64,000 bases of DNA from Flavisolibacter longurius (GCA_013327885.1 JABUMY010000004.1:124001-188000), one strand, 5' to 3'; counted from the stretch's first letter, positions 1-8,572 are shown. Numbers and translations: made by a program. Notes: generated from the letters alone by a model not told the origin.

Positions 1-2721
1 ACCCACCAGGTTCACCGGCTTGCCGTCTTCGAAAAAAACCTTTCCCCGGGCCCGTATCCAGCGGATCTCACCGTTCTTCCGTACCACTCTGGCTTCGTAT
101 TCCAACTGGCCGCTGCGGTAGGCTTTTTCGTAAGCTTCTTTGCGCAACGGCAGGTCATCGGGGTGAATGGCGCAGACGTAACGGGACCGCTCACTGGCAT
201 GGGAAACATCAAAAATATCATCCAGCCGCATGGAGGAGGTCAGCGTATCCGTCCGGAGGTCGACAGCATAGGTTCCCAGGCCGGCCGAATCCACGGCAAG
301 TCTTGCCGTTTCCTGGGCTTCTTCAATTTTTTTGCGGGCCTGCACCTGCAGGGTCACGTCTTGGCAAAGAACCATTACGCCGGTAATGGCACCGTCGGTT
401 TCGCGGTAGGGCTGGTAAACAACATTCAGGTAGCCTTCAATGGTTCTGTCACCGGCAAAAACCTGGTAAGGCTGGTCGTAGAGATATATAGGTTCGCCAC
501 TTTCTTTTGTCTGGGTAATAAATTGGCGGAATGATGTTTCCGTTTCCGGGATAATCGAAAAAATCTCTTTTTGCAGGAGGTCGCCGGCTTCGCGGCCAAT
601 CAGGCGGGCATAGGCATCGTTCACCACGCTGATGGTAAGATTTTCGCCGGCCAGCACTACAATCCCCACCGGGGCTTCCCGCACCAGGTTCTGAAACCGC
701 TGTTCGCTTTGCTCTACTTTTTGCCGGGCCAATACAAGGTCGGTGATGTCGGCCGCGGTATTCATCACCCCGTAAATAGCGCCGGATGCATCGTAAAGAG
801 GGGTGAAGCTGTAGTTGAAAAAATAAGGGTTGAGCTGACCGGCCACTTCCAGGTCCACCCGCTGATTACGGGCATGAAACGGCACACCGGTGGTAAACAC
901 CTCGTCGAGCTGCGCATAGATACCAGAGCCGGCCAATTCGGGCAACACCTCGGCATACCGCTTTCCCACCACATCGGGACCTTTGCCCCATACTTTAATG
1001 ATGGCCTGGTTGGCAAGCTCGATGCGCATTTCGCGGCCATTGTAAACACCGATAGGGAATGGCGCACTTTCTACGAGTGAGCGTACCCGTTGCTCGCTGG
1101 CTTCTACGTTTTTGCGGGTTTCCACCTGGCCGGTCACTTCGGTGGCCACAACAATAACCCCGGACACGGTGCCATCGCCTTCGCGGAACTGCTCGTACAC
1201 AAAGTTGACATAGACCAGTTGAATGCCGCCCTTACGGGGAAGCGTAACCGGGGCCTCTTCGGCCTCCACCCGCTTGCCGGTGGTATACACCTGGTGCAGC
1301 ATTTCTTCGTAACCCTGGTTGCCTACTTCGGGCAGGGCTTCAAACAGCGGTCTTCCCTGCATCTCTTCCCTGCTTTTGCCCCACAGTTCAAAAATGCGGT
1401 CGTTGGCAATGTCCACAATATGGTCCGGTCCGCGCAGAATACACATGGCCACCGGGGCCTGGAGAATGGTTGCCCGCAGGTTGCTTTCGCTTTCCTGCAG
1501 TTTTTTCTTGGCCGTCACCAGTTCGGTTACATCGGTGGCCATGTTCAGGATGCCGTAGATTTCGCCATCGCTATTGCGCAGGGCCTTGTAAGTGAAATTG
1601 AAATAAAAGGTCTGCAGTTTCCCATCCACCACTAGTTCGCCTTTGTCTTCTTTGCCCCAATAAGTTTCGCCAGTGGCAAATACATGGTCAAGCTGTCCGT
1701 AAAAAGGCTGGCCATCCAGCTCGGGCAGGGCTTCCCGAACAGTCTTTCCGATAACGCTACTGTCTTTGCCCCAAAGCCGGAGCATGGCCTCGTTGGCATA
1801 ACGAATGCGTATCTCCCGTCCAAAATAAAGCGCTGTTGGTACCGTGGCTTCGGCAATAAGATCACGGAACCGGTGCTCCGTCTCTTCGGCTCTTTGGCGG
1901 TTCAGCACCTGGACGGTTTGATCGTGGGCCACGCAGATGACTCCCGACGGCTGCCTGTCGCCTTCTTCAAAATAGGGCTGAAAAACAAGGTCCAGGTAAA
2001 GGGTTTCGGGTACACCGTTCCGTACCAGCACGGTAGGCTGCTGGTACAGTTGCTCGGCGTTGCCGGTTCGCTGCACTTTTTCCAATATATCCGGGAAACC
2101 CTGGGTTTTTAGTTCGGGCAACACCTGCAAAAAAGGTTGGCCGATCACCCCTTCGTTGCGGTCCCAAAAGCGAAGCATTTGCTCATTTGCCAGGGCAATG
2201 CGGTAATCGGGTCCTTTTACAATGCAAAGCAGCATGGGCGCCTGCATCAGGTCGCGGTAGCTTTTTTCCAAACCTTTCATGCGTTCTTCCCGGCTGTTGG
2301 CAAGCACCCCACTGGTAATATCTTCTACGGTAAGAATGATGTAGGAAATCTCGCCGTTTTCGTCCAGCACAGGCGTGTTGCGGGTCATCCAGTGGCGTTC
2401 GGTGAATACACCGTTCGTGCCTTCAATATCGTACCGGAATGGCCGGGCATGCGGCTGTTTCAGGTGAAGCACATGCTCGAGTAGAGACAGGACTTCTTTG
2501 TGACTGCTTTGTCCGGGATCTACCGGGTTATTGGGAAAAACGGCAAACAGTCCGCGGCCTATGATGTCTTCCAGCCGCCGGCCGGTGATCTGCAGGTAGG
2601 CATCGGTAGCCGCTACAATAGTGTAATGCGGAGCGTCGGGCAGGAGCAAAACACTGTTGCCGGGCATAGCCCTGAACAGTTGGAGGTCAATGGCACTGGG
2701 GTGCCTGGTTACAGCATTCAT
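1..2721 (-). CDS. Multi-PAS sensor protein, probably a histidine kinase (C-terminus beyond window)
   Basis: The reading frame is open from the ATG at 2721 down to the left edge, giving 907 residues without a stop. It contains about seven PAS/PAC units of ~128 residues each, roughly 1-135, 145-270, 280-400, 410-530, 540-660, 670-790 and 800-907. PAC ends such as YIILTVEDIT, GILNMATDVT, GVIVVATEVT, GVMNTAADIT and GVMVLCQDVT mark them. The last unit looks like a PAS_3 fold (IHPDDLP, then RKNGEIRWI). There is no signal peptide or membrane segment, so sensing is probably cytoplasmic. Units 3-5 share a PEL-G-----LD-VF-TG motif and look like tandem duplications. No kinase domain is visible. A HisKA/HATPase end is expected from family knowledge but lies outside the window. 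Confidence 0.9.
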   Translation of the reverse strand, partial: MNAVTRHPSAIDLQLFRAMPGNSVLLLPDAPHYTIVAATDAYLQITGRRLEDIIGRGLFAVFPNNPVDPGQSSHKEVLSLLEHVLHLKQPHARPFRYDIEGTNGVFTERHWMTRNTPVLDENGEISYIILTVEDITSGVLANSREERMKGLEKSYRDLMQAPMLLCIVKGPDYRIALANEQMLRFWDRNEGVIGQPFLQVLPELKTQGFPDILEKVQRTGNAEQLYQQPTVLVRNGVPETLYLDLVFQPYFEEGDRQPSGVICVAHDQTVQVLNRQRAEETEHRFRDLIAEATVPTALYFGREIRIRYANEAMLRLWGKDSSVIGKTVREALPELDGQPFYGQLDHVFATGETYWGKEDKGELVVDGKLQTFYFNFTYKALRNSDGEIYGILNMATDVTELVTAKKKLQESESNLRATILQAPVAMCILRGPDHIVDIANDRIFELWGKSREEMQGRPLFEALPEVGNQGYEEMLHQVYTTGKRVEAEEAPVTLPRKGGIQLVYVNFVYEQFREGDGTVSGVIVVATEVTGQVETRKNVEASEQRVRSLVESAPFPIGVYNGREMRIELANQAIIKVWGKGPDVVGKRYAEVLPELAGSGIYAQLDEVFTTGVPFHARNQRVDLEVAGQLNPYFFNYSFTPLYDASGAIYGVMNTAADITDLVLARQKVEQSEQRFQNLVREAPVGIVVLAGENLTISVVNDAYARLIGREAGDLLQKEIFSIIPETETSFRQFITQTKESGEPIYLYDQPYQVFAGDRTIEGYLNVVYQPYRETDGAITGVMVLCQDVTLQVQARKKIEEAQETARLAVDSAGLGTYAVDLRTDTLTSSMRLDDIFDVSHASERSRYVCAIHPDDLPLRKEAYEKAYRSGQLEYEARVVRKNGEIRWIRARGKVFFEDGKPVNLVG

Positions 2722-2903
2722 TGTTTACCGGGAAGGCGACGAAAATAACACAAGATCAACGGCTTCAGGAGGGGTGAAGCGATATTTTGAAAAAAAATGC
2801 CATTTGATTTTTTGCCGGAAAAGAAGCCATGCTGCAAAGTTGTTTGGGAACGGGCAACCGGTTATTACCGGTAGCGAAGCCCTTTTTCCGTAAGAAAAAG
2901 CCA

Positions 2904-4895
2904 TCAGGGATAGCCGATCCGTTGCAAAAGAGGCCCAAAGCGGGGATCTTCCCGCAGGTTTTCGGGTATCCAGGACTGGTATTTCAGGGTGAGCAGCAGG
3001 GGCTCGCGGTCCCTAAAAGCCATCTCCAGGTGGGTAAAGGCTTCGTCCATTTCTTCCAGCGAAGCCAGGGCAAGCCCCGTCAGGGAATGGGATACGTATT
3101 CGGTGGCGGCCCTTTCCTGTAGTTCGGCCAGCAACTGCTTGGCCTTGCCAAACTTCCACACCTTGCAGTAAGCAATGATCAACACGTTTTGCGCCATGTG
3201 AAACCGGCCCGATGCCGCGGAAAGGTGTTCCAGCACATCAATGCCTTCTTTGTACCGCCGCAGCGCCAGGTAGGAAAGGCCAAGGTAAAGATGACAGATA
3301 AACGAATCCGGCTCTGCCTCCGCTCCTTTTTTGCAGGCGGTCACGGCCTCGGCATATTGTCCCACGGAATGCAGGATTGACCCATAGAGGCCTAGGGCCA
3401 GGGGGCTTAGCGGTTCCAGTTCAATGGCGATCCGGCCATGGGTAATAGCACCCATAAAATCGCCTTTTACCCAGGCCAGGTAAAGACAGCCGTACCAGAA
3501 ATGCGCTTCGGTATAATTGGGGTTGATGGCCAGCGATCGCAGAAAATGCTTTTCTGCTTCTTCCCAGTTCCATTCAAAGCAGGTAAAAAGATAGCCAAGG
3601 GAAGCGTAGGGCTCGCAGGCGGTGGCATCCAGTGCCAGGGCGGTTTGTGCCGATTTTCGCACATTGTCGCGAACAACAGGCGGCGGCAGCAGCCCGTAAA
3701 AGCCCGCCACCAGGTAAGCATCGGCCAGCGCCGTATAGGCCAGCCGGAAGCCGGTGTCCATCGACGCCGCTTGTTCCAGGGCCTCAATAGCCAGTAGCAG
3801 GGTGCCGCCCCGCTTGTTCAGGTAATAGCGGCCTTTCAGGTAAAGCTCGTAGGCATCTACGTTTTGCGTGGGATTGCTGGTAATGAGTTCCCGGTCGTTT
3901 TCCAGCAAGGCACCTTTGAGATGCTCAGTGATGGACAGGGCGACTTCGTCCTGCACGGCAAACACGTCATCGAGGTCGCGGTCGTATTTCTCCGACCAGA
4001 GGTGCAATCCTGTGTCGAGGTTTACCAACTGCACCATCAGCCGCAGGCGGCGACCTTGTTTGCGTATGCTTCCCTGCAAGGCCGTACTTACACCCAGCTT
4101 TTCCTTTACCTCCCGCAGGTCAATATGCCGGGCATCAAACTGGAAGGAAGACGTGCGGCTTACCACCTTCAGGTCTTTCAGTTTTGAAAGCGAGTTCAGG
4201 ATCTCTTCTCCTACGCCCTGGCTAAAATATTCCTGCTCGGGATCGTTGCTTAGGTTGACGAAAGGGAGAACGGCAATGCTTTTTTCGGCATGCGCCGGGA
4301 CCTTTTTTCCTTTTTCCGTTGTTGCCTGCCGGGGCGATAACTCCAGCTTTCCTTTAAGCGAATCGGGCTCCGGCACCACGAGCCCCGGATGGTCCAGGGC
4401 AAAAATGGCCAGCTTGCGCCGGATGTTCTTAAACTGGTAACTGCCCAGCGGCACGGTTTTAAACTGGGGGTGATTGCCGATCTCGTCGAGAATCTTTTCG
4501 GAAAGCAACACACTGCCTGCCACGCCCAGCGATTCGATGCGGGAGGTAACGTTCACGCTGTCGCCAAAGATCTGGTCTTCGTCAAATACAATATCGCCGC
4601 TGTGCAGGCCAATGCGCACCGGTACCACAGGTTGTTGCCGAAAGGCTTGCTGCACCGCCAGGGCGCAGGCCACGGCATTCACCGCGCTGGAAAAAATGCT
4701 CAGCGTGCCATCGCCGTAAAACTGAATAATGCGGCCTTCAAACTGCTGGTGGCGGGTTTCCAGGGTTTCCCTGTGGCGGGTCCGCCACTGGATGGCCCTT
4801 TCCTCGTTCTCCTGCATCAGTGAAGAATAGCCTTCAATATCGGTGAACATAATGGCGGCTAGCTGACGGCGATGCTGTGTGGCAGATCGGTTCAT
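2904..4895 (-). CDS. Class III nucleotide cyclase domain fused to TolB-like and TPR domains
   Basis: The product has 663 residues. Residues 12-180 form a class III cyclase homology domain with both metal aspartates (D19 in FTDIEGYSS, D62 in YGDG) and the transition-state Asn/Arg pair (N115, R119 in VNVTSRIE). Residues ~206-300 (KSIAVLPFVNLSNDPEQEYF) match the TolB/FlgO-like module common in such fusions, and ~340-655 are tetratricopeptide repeats. The Lys that normally reads adenine just before GDG is Gln58 here (IIQFYGDG), so substrate choice is uncertain. Catalysis to cAMP is a family expectation, not shown. The gene stands alone, 182 bp upstream of the PAS sensor gene and in the same direction. 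Confidence 0.88.
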   Translation of the reverse strand: MNRSATQHRRQLAAIMFTDIEGYSSLMQENEERAIQWRTRHRETLETRHQQFEGRIIQFYGDGTLSIFSSAVNAVACALAVQQAFRQQPVVPVRIGLHSGDIVFDEDQIFGDSVNVTSRIESLGVAGSVLLSEKILDEIGNHPQFKTVPLGSYQFKNIRRKLAIFALDHPGLVVPEPDSLKGKLELSPRQATTEKGKKVPAHAEKSIAVLPFVNLSNDPEQEYFSQGVGEEILNSLSKLKDLKVVSRTSSFQFDARHIDLREVKEKLGVSTALQGSIRKQGRRLRLMVQLVNLDTGLHLWSEKYDRDLDDVFAVQDEVALSITEHLKGALLENDRELITSNPTQNVDAYELYLKGRYYLNKRGGTLLLAIEALEQAASMDTGFRLAYTALADAYLVAGFYGLLPPPVVRDNVRKSAQTALALDATACEPYASLGYLFTCFEWNWEEAEKHFLRSLAINPNYTEAHFWYGCLYLAWVKGDFMGAITHGRIAIELEPLSPLALGLYGSILHSVGQYAEAVTACKKGAEAEPDSFICHLYLGLSYLALRRYKEGIDVLEHLSAASGRFHMAQNVLIIAYCKVWKFGKAKQLLAELQERAATEYVSHSLTGLALASLEEMDEAFTHLEMAFRDREPLLLTLKYQSWIPENLREDPRFGPLLQRIGYP

Positions 4896-4989
4896 CGCAT
4901 TAAAATTAAACCCAATGCCGTCAATAACCTACCAATGCGGGTAAGGATTTTTCGCTTTTACGAACCGCCGGTATTCCGGTGCGGTCAGA

Positions 4990-5090
4990 GGAAAGCCAGC
5001 TTGTGTTGCTATTCAAAATCTGAACTCCGTAAACTGGCTTTTCCCGTCTGCCCATTGCTTTTTGCCAATTGCCTATTTCCGATTGCTTGC
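4990..5090. repeat. Heptamer array plus hairpin in the 3' UTR of the SRPBCC gene
   Basis: On the + strand TTGC (once TTTC) recurs at 5055, 5062, 5069, 5076 and 5083, an exact 7-bp period. On the gene's sense strand it reads GCAANNN. The array overlaps the end of the SRPBCC gene, so the last residues and the TAG stop (5073-5075) are written in heptamers. Further downstream, 4990-4999 (GGAAAGCCAG) and 5034-5044 form a stem with one bulge, a possible terminator. It belongs to the same family as the arrays at 23.1, 23.6, 44.4, 44.6, 45.6 and 48.4 kb. Confidence 0.75.
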
Positions 5091-5597
5091 CATGTTGGTC
5101 TGATGCGTTTCCAGGTATTCTTCCAGGTTATTTAGTCCCATGGTAAACCCTTCGCGGAAGCCCATTTCCAGGATGGTTTCCAGGTCGGCCAGCGTATCAA
5201 ACCGGAGGTCGATGTACACCGTGGTGTTTTGCCCATTGTTGGCGAAACGGTTCTGCCAGTGCAGTCGCGGCTTTGAATTGTCCGGCACGGCCTTTTCGTC
5301 GCAAAACGCATCCAGGCCGGAAAAACTTTCTTCGGGGTTGATCTGCTGAAACTCGAACAAGCACCATTGCCTTTCACCCTGCGGGCCTACCATGCAATAG
5401 AGCCAGTGACCGCCTTCGGTGAATTGCAGGGTCCTGGTTTCGGCCCGCCAGGGTTTGGGTGCCCACCATTGGTCGAGGATCTCGGGTTTTGTCCAGGCGT
5501 CCCATACCAGGGACAAGGGCGCCGTAAAGTCTCTTTCTACCCGGATGGTGTTGGCTTCTTTGTCTACAACAAAATTGAAAAGGATTGTTCTGGTCAT
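5073..5597 (-). CDS. SRPBCC (AHSA1-like) domain protein
   Basis: The 174-residue product fits the START/AHSA1 fold: VERDFTAPLSLVWDAWTKPEILDQWW near the N-terminus, a central GG-W beta region, and the closing helix METILEMGFREGFTMGLNNLEEYL-type segment. Such proteins bind hydrophobic ligands in a cavity; the ligand cannot be told from sequence. The start ATG at 5597 overlaps the stop of the upstream ArsR gene by 4 bp, so the two are translationally coupled. This pairing of an ArsR repressor with an SRPBCC protein is common in bacteria. The last six codons and the stop fall inside a heptamer array, which suggests that the C-terminal tail is variable. Confidence 0.9.
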   Translation of the reverse strand: MTRTILFNFVVDKEANTIRVERDFTAPLSLVWDAWTKPEILDQWWAPKPWRAETRTLQFTEGGHWLYCMVGPQGERQWCLFEFQQINPEESFSGLDAFCDEKAVPDNSKPRLHWQNRFANNGQNTTVYIDLRFDTLADLETILEMGFREGFTMGLNNLEEYLETHQTNMASNRK

Positions 5598-5923
5598 GGT
5601 TTTTTTGATTTTAGGTGCGTTAATACGGTTTCGAGCTGATCGAAGCGTTTGGCCAGTTGCTGGCGGAAACTCTCCAGCCATTTTTCTATTTCGGTCATTT
5701 TGGAAGCGTTGAGCGAATACCAGATCTCCCGTCCTTGGGTTTCCTGCTTTACCACCTCGCAAGCCATCAACACTTGCAGGTGTTTTGAAACCGCCTGCCG
5801 GCTGCTGTTGAAATGGTCGGCCAGGGCAGTTGGCGTCATGGCAGCCGTGGCCAGGAGCAAAATGATGGCCCGGCGTGTAGGATCGGCAATGGCCTGGAAA
5901 ACATCTCTGCGGGTTTCTGTCAT
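5594..5923 (-). CDS. ArsR-family winged-helix transcriptional regulator
   Basis: The 109-residue protein carries an ArsR winged helix: VFQAIADPTRRAIILLLA at the N-terminus, then recognition helix region LADHFNSSRQAVSKHLQVL and the wing QGREIWYSLN. It lacks the CxC metal-binding motif of classical ArsR, so it belongs to the subgroup found next to SRPBCC genes. It probably represses its own operon through the palindromes just upstream (5928-5969). It overlaps the SRPBCC start by 4 bp. The start ATG at 5923 directly follows the proximal operator candidate. Confidence 0.93.
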   Translation of the reverse strand: MTETRRDVFQAIADPTRRAIILLLATAAMTPTALADHFNSSRQAVSKHLQVLMACEVVKQETQGREIWYSLNASKMTEIEKWLESFRQQLAKRFDQLETVLTHLKSKKP

Positions 5924-5927
5924 AAAT

Positions 5928-5969
5928 GCAACTGTATGGTTGCAAATTTAAGTGCAACTATTTGGTTGC
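5928..5969. promoter_or_regulatory. Two palindromic operator candidates upstream of arsR
   Basis: Two copies of the imperfect palindrome GCAACTnTnTGGTTGC lie at 5928-5943 and 5954-5969, with a centre-to-centre distance of 26 bp. The proximal copy is 4 bp from the ArsR ATG. Both resemble the GCAACCnnnnGGTTGC type operators of SRPBCC-linked ArsR repressors. Autoregulation is an inference. Confidence 0.6.
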
Positions 5970-6519
5970 GCAAATTTATTTTTAAGCGAAGAGGTAAAGG
6001 ATGGTACAGCGCCGGAAAGGCGTTGGCAGGTCAGCGGTTTTATTTCACCGACTAACTTGAATTGACAGCAGTAAATCGTAGTTCTGGAAAGAAGTCTTTA
6101 TTTCAGCAGCTTGATAGCAGCCGCGATAAACGAGATCCACAGCAAGGCGAACAAGAGCGATGAAAGCAGGACAAGCAACAGGGGAAGCAGGTCTTTTGAC
6201 TTTTTTTTGTTGAAAGGTTGGAGAAAGAAAGGTTTCAAATGAAAGGGTTTTGCGCTGCAAAGCTAGGCTTGACAAGTAATGGGATGCAGGCGTATAGGCC
6301 AATAATGAAGAACTGTCGGCCAAACCGCAGGGACTCCTGCTGCCAGCTGAGCAGTAACGGTGGCCGGCCCGGGAAAAACCTATCTTCCCTACAAATACTG
6401 TTTTACAAAAAAGCAACTCCCGACAAGCCATACACGTTTTCCTACATCCCATCCTTTGGCCATCAGTTTATTAGTGCTGCCGCTTTATATTTGCACCTCA
6501 TTTTTTAAACCTTCTGCTC
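5970..6519. other. Intergenic region, mostly without recognisable content
   Basis: About 550 bp lie between the divergently oriented arsR operon and the beta-barrel gene. Apart from a possible short membrane-protein frame on the minus strand (6098-6238), I see no gene, RNA or repeat here. Confidence 0.5.
6098..6238 (-). CDS. Possible very small membrane protein lacking an ATG start
   Basis: The minus strand encodes KSKDLLPLLLVLLSSLLF followed by ALLWISFIAAAIKLLK and TAA (6098-6100). This is one strongly hydrophobic helix with lysines on both sides, typical of a real small membrane protein. No ATG is in frame. The only plausible initiator is TTG at 6238, which would give 46 residues. An 8-A run just ahead of the helix could mark a frameshift or slippage. 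It may be a decayed gene or chance. Confidence 0.25.
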   Translation of the reverse strand: MKPFFLQPFNKKKSKDLLPLLLVLLSSLLFALLWISFIAAAIKLLK

Positions 6520-6996
6520 ATGTTTAAGCAAACACTCTTAACCTGTTTTTTGATGGCCGCCCTGTTTTGCGGCACGTCTGCCCAAGCCCAGGGCGGACCC
6601 GGTTACTCTACCGGTTTAGGTATGCGTTTTGAATTTGGTGACGGAAACCTGTACGGTTTTTCGGCCAAGCATTTTTTTTCGCAGCAAATGGCCGGTGAGG
6701 CAACGTTGTTGTTTGGCACAGGAATAAACGCTGCCCTGGGTGCTGAATTGCAGTACCACGTGCCCATTCCTTCTGCAACGGGATTGAGCTGGTATGCCGG
6801 CGGTGGTGTACAGGCGCTTTTTGCCAAGTACGATGCAGGAACCTTCGTGGGACTGCGTCCGATTGGTGGCCTGGATTACAAGGTGGCAAGTGCTCCTGTG
6901 AACCTGTCTTTCGACTGGCGCCCCACTTTCTGGCTGAACCAGGGTGGCGGTAGCAACATTGGCCGCTTTGGCCTGGCGCTTCGCTTTACACTTTAA
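6520..6996 (+). CDS. Small outer-membrane beta-barrel protein
   Basis: The 158-residue product begins with a signal peptide (MFKQTLLTCFLMAALFCGTSAQAQ, cleavage after the last Ala-Gln). The rest alternates aromatic/glycine strands (LGMRFEFGD, GLSWYAGGGVQALF, VNLSFDWRPTFWL) and ends in FGLALRFTL, a typical barrel-terminal strand. It resembles small eight-strand OmpW/OmpA-type barrels of Bacteroidota. No function is recognised. The stop is followed by two hairpins. Confidence 0.8.
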   Translation: MFKQTLLTCFLMAALFCGTSAQAQGGPGYSTGLGMRFEFGDGNLYGFSAKHFFSQQMAGEATLLFGTGINAALGAELQYHVPIPSATGLSWYAGGGVQALFAKYDAGTFVGLRPIGGLDYKVASAPVNLSFDWRPTFWLNQGGGSNIGRFGLALRFTL

Positions 6997-7017
6997 AATT
7001 TGCCCGCAAATTTTTAT

Positions 7018-7047
7018 ATCCCGTCCCAAAAAGGCGGGATTTCTTTT
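7018..7047 (+). terminator. Intrinsic terminator after the beta-barrel gene
   Basis: The 8-bp stem ATCCCGTC/GGCGGGAT (7018-7025 with 7033-7040, one G-T pair) has a CCAAAAA loop and is followed by a T-rich run. A second small palindrome (AAAATTTGC/GCAAATTTT, 6995-7014) overlaps the stop codon. Confidence 0.6.
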
Positions 7048-7230
7048 GGCAGACCTGGCCACTTTGCTGCCTTACAAAAGTTGTGGTTGTGCGCCGGCCG
7101 AAGAAAGGAAGAACTGTCCTGTTTTTTCTGCAATTCGTTTGTTCCTGGCAACGTTTTCCCGGTACAAAGACTTCCTTGCCGGCAAAAAAGGAGCGGCATT
7201 CTTTTTTCAGCGGGAACCCAAAAACCAACG

Positions 7231-7512
7231 ATGATCGACCCGGTGCGGAATTTTACAACAGAAATCGACTACAAGGACAGAAAGCTGACAATAACCGTTG
7301 TGCAGGGCGAGACCCTTAGCAACGATTGGATTGACTTTGGTGTGAAAAGCAGCGACGATACCTTTCTTACCGTGTTTGGAAAAAATCCCATCCCGCTGGT
7401 GGTAAAGCCGCGGCAGGCCTTTAAGCCGGAGTACGACCTTTTTCAGAATACACCGGAACAACGCGAACTGGTAAAAGAGATCTGGGATGCCATACAGCGA
7501 ATCTACTTTTAG
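7231..7512 (+). CDS. Hypothetical protein, 93 aa
   Basis: The ORF starts MIDPVRNFTTEIDYKDRKL and ends ELVKEIWDAIQRIYF. It has no signal peptide and no membrane segment, and the composition suggests a small soluble alpha/beta protein. I do not recognise the family. The frame is open further upstream, but the ATG at 7231 is where protein-like sequence begins and it follows the terminator of the preceding gene. Confidence 0.6.
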   Translation: MIDPVRNFTTEIDYKDRKLTITVVQGETLSNDWIDFGVKSSDDTFLTVFGKNPIPLVVKPRQAFKPEYDLFQNTPEQRELVKEIWDAIQRIYF

Positions 7513-7594
7513 GCTCTCCCCATGCTTGCTTTTTCATTAGCACTGTGCTTTCCGGCAATTTACTTTTTGCGTGCCATCATGCTACCTTCATCCA

Positions 7595-8572
7595 ATGAGA
7601 AAGCTAAAAAAGATCTCACTGGGACTGCTTTTGTTTCTTGTGATCAGTGCGATCGGTGGGTATATCTATTTTAAATCCGCCTTTAAGCCAGCGTCCAGCC
7701 AATTGACGATTAGGGCCGAAAATGCTTCCTTTCCTTTTCTTTGGGAAAGTGACACGATCAACCGGGTGCTGAACCCTTATGCAGCAATGCTTTTGCCTGT
7801 TTCTCTTAAAGGTTGCCCTGAAACCTATTTTATGCAGTTTGATTTAGGCGCTCCCTCGTCACTTTTTTACAAAAACAAGCTTGAAGCAATAAACAACCGG
7901 TACCACAATCTTGTTCTTCAGCAGCAGGACGGCGAAAGCGAACTGGTAAATTTTCAATTTACCATCGGTCGCACGTTGGTGGATGCAAAAAAAATTGCTG
8001 CCAGGCAATTTGATAGTTCTGAAATTGACTGGACCGATACCACGACCAGGAACATTATTGGAACCATTGGCACCGATTTCTTTGAGGACAAAGTTTTGGT
8101 AATTGATTACCCAAAAAAGCAACTCTATGTTGGTGATAAAATACCGGCTAATCTTGCAGCCGGCGCTGAATTGGCGGATTTTAAATTTGAAAGCAGGAGA
8201 GTCTTACTCCCGGCTGTTATCAATAACAAAACGGTTGATATTTTCTTTGACAGCGGCACCAGTGCTTTTGAACTGATGACGGACAAGCGTACCTGGGAGA
8301 GCCTGGCAAAAAAAGGAGCAACGGTGGATCGCTACCCGGTTCGGTCTTGGGATAATCAACTCATGGTCAATACCGTTGCAACTGATTGTTCGATTCGGTT
8401 TCACTTGTTCGATACGCCGCTGCGGCAGGTAACGTACGTGGAAGGTACCAGTTTTCTTCAGCGCATGTTAATGCAATTTGGCGGTGTTGGCGGCCTCACG
8501 GGCAACAAACTGTTTATCAATAAAATTGTACTGCTGGATACAAAAAACAAAAAGTTTGGTGTCTTCGACTAA
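7595..8572 (+). CDS. Membrane-anchored retropepsin-like aspartic protease homologue
   Basis: The 325-residue product starts at MRKLKK with an N-terminal membrane anchor (LGLLLFLVISAIGGYIYF). Two retropepsin-like half-sites are visible: FDLGAPSS at ~82-88 and FFDSGTSAF at ~217-225. The second has the canonical DSGT triad. In the first, DTG/DSG is replaced by DLG, so catalysis may be altered or absent. The domain would face the periplasm. An ATG 24 bp further upstream would hide the signal anchor behind a non-typical leader, so the later start is preferred. Confidence 0.7.
   Translation: MRKLKKISLGLLLFLVISAIGGYIYFKSAFKPASSQLTIRAENASFPFLWESDTINRVLNPYAAMLLPVSLKGCPETYFMQFDLGAPSSLFYKNKLEAINNRYHNLVLQQQDGESELVNFQFTIGRTLVDAKKIAARQFDSSEIDWTDTTTRNIIGTIGTDFFEDKVLVIDYPKKQLYVGDKIPANLAAGAELADFKFESRRVLLPAVINNKTVDIFFDSGTSAFELMTDKRTWESLAKKGATVDRYPVRSWDNQLMVNTVATDCSIRFHLFDTPLRQVTYVEGTSFLQRMLMQFGGVGGLTGNKLFINKIVLLDTKNKKFGVFD

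Noticed and set aside
6045-6452. 135-codon minus-strand frame with ATG
   Set aside because: Cys/Ser/Arg-rich, no family features, and its 3' part is the shifted frame of the hydrophobic segment listed at 6098.
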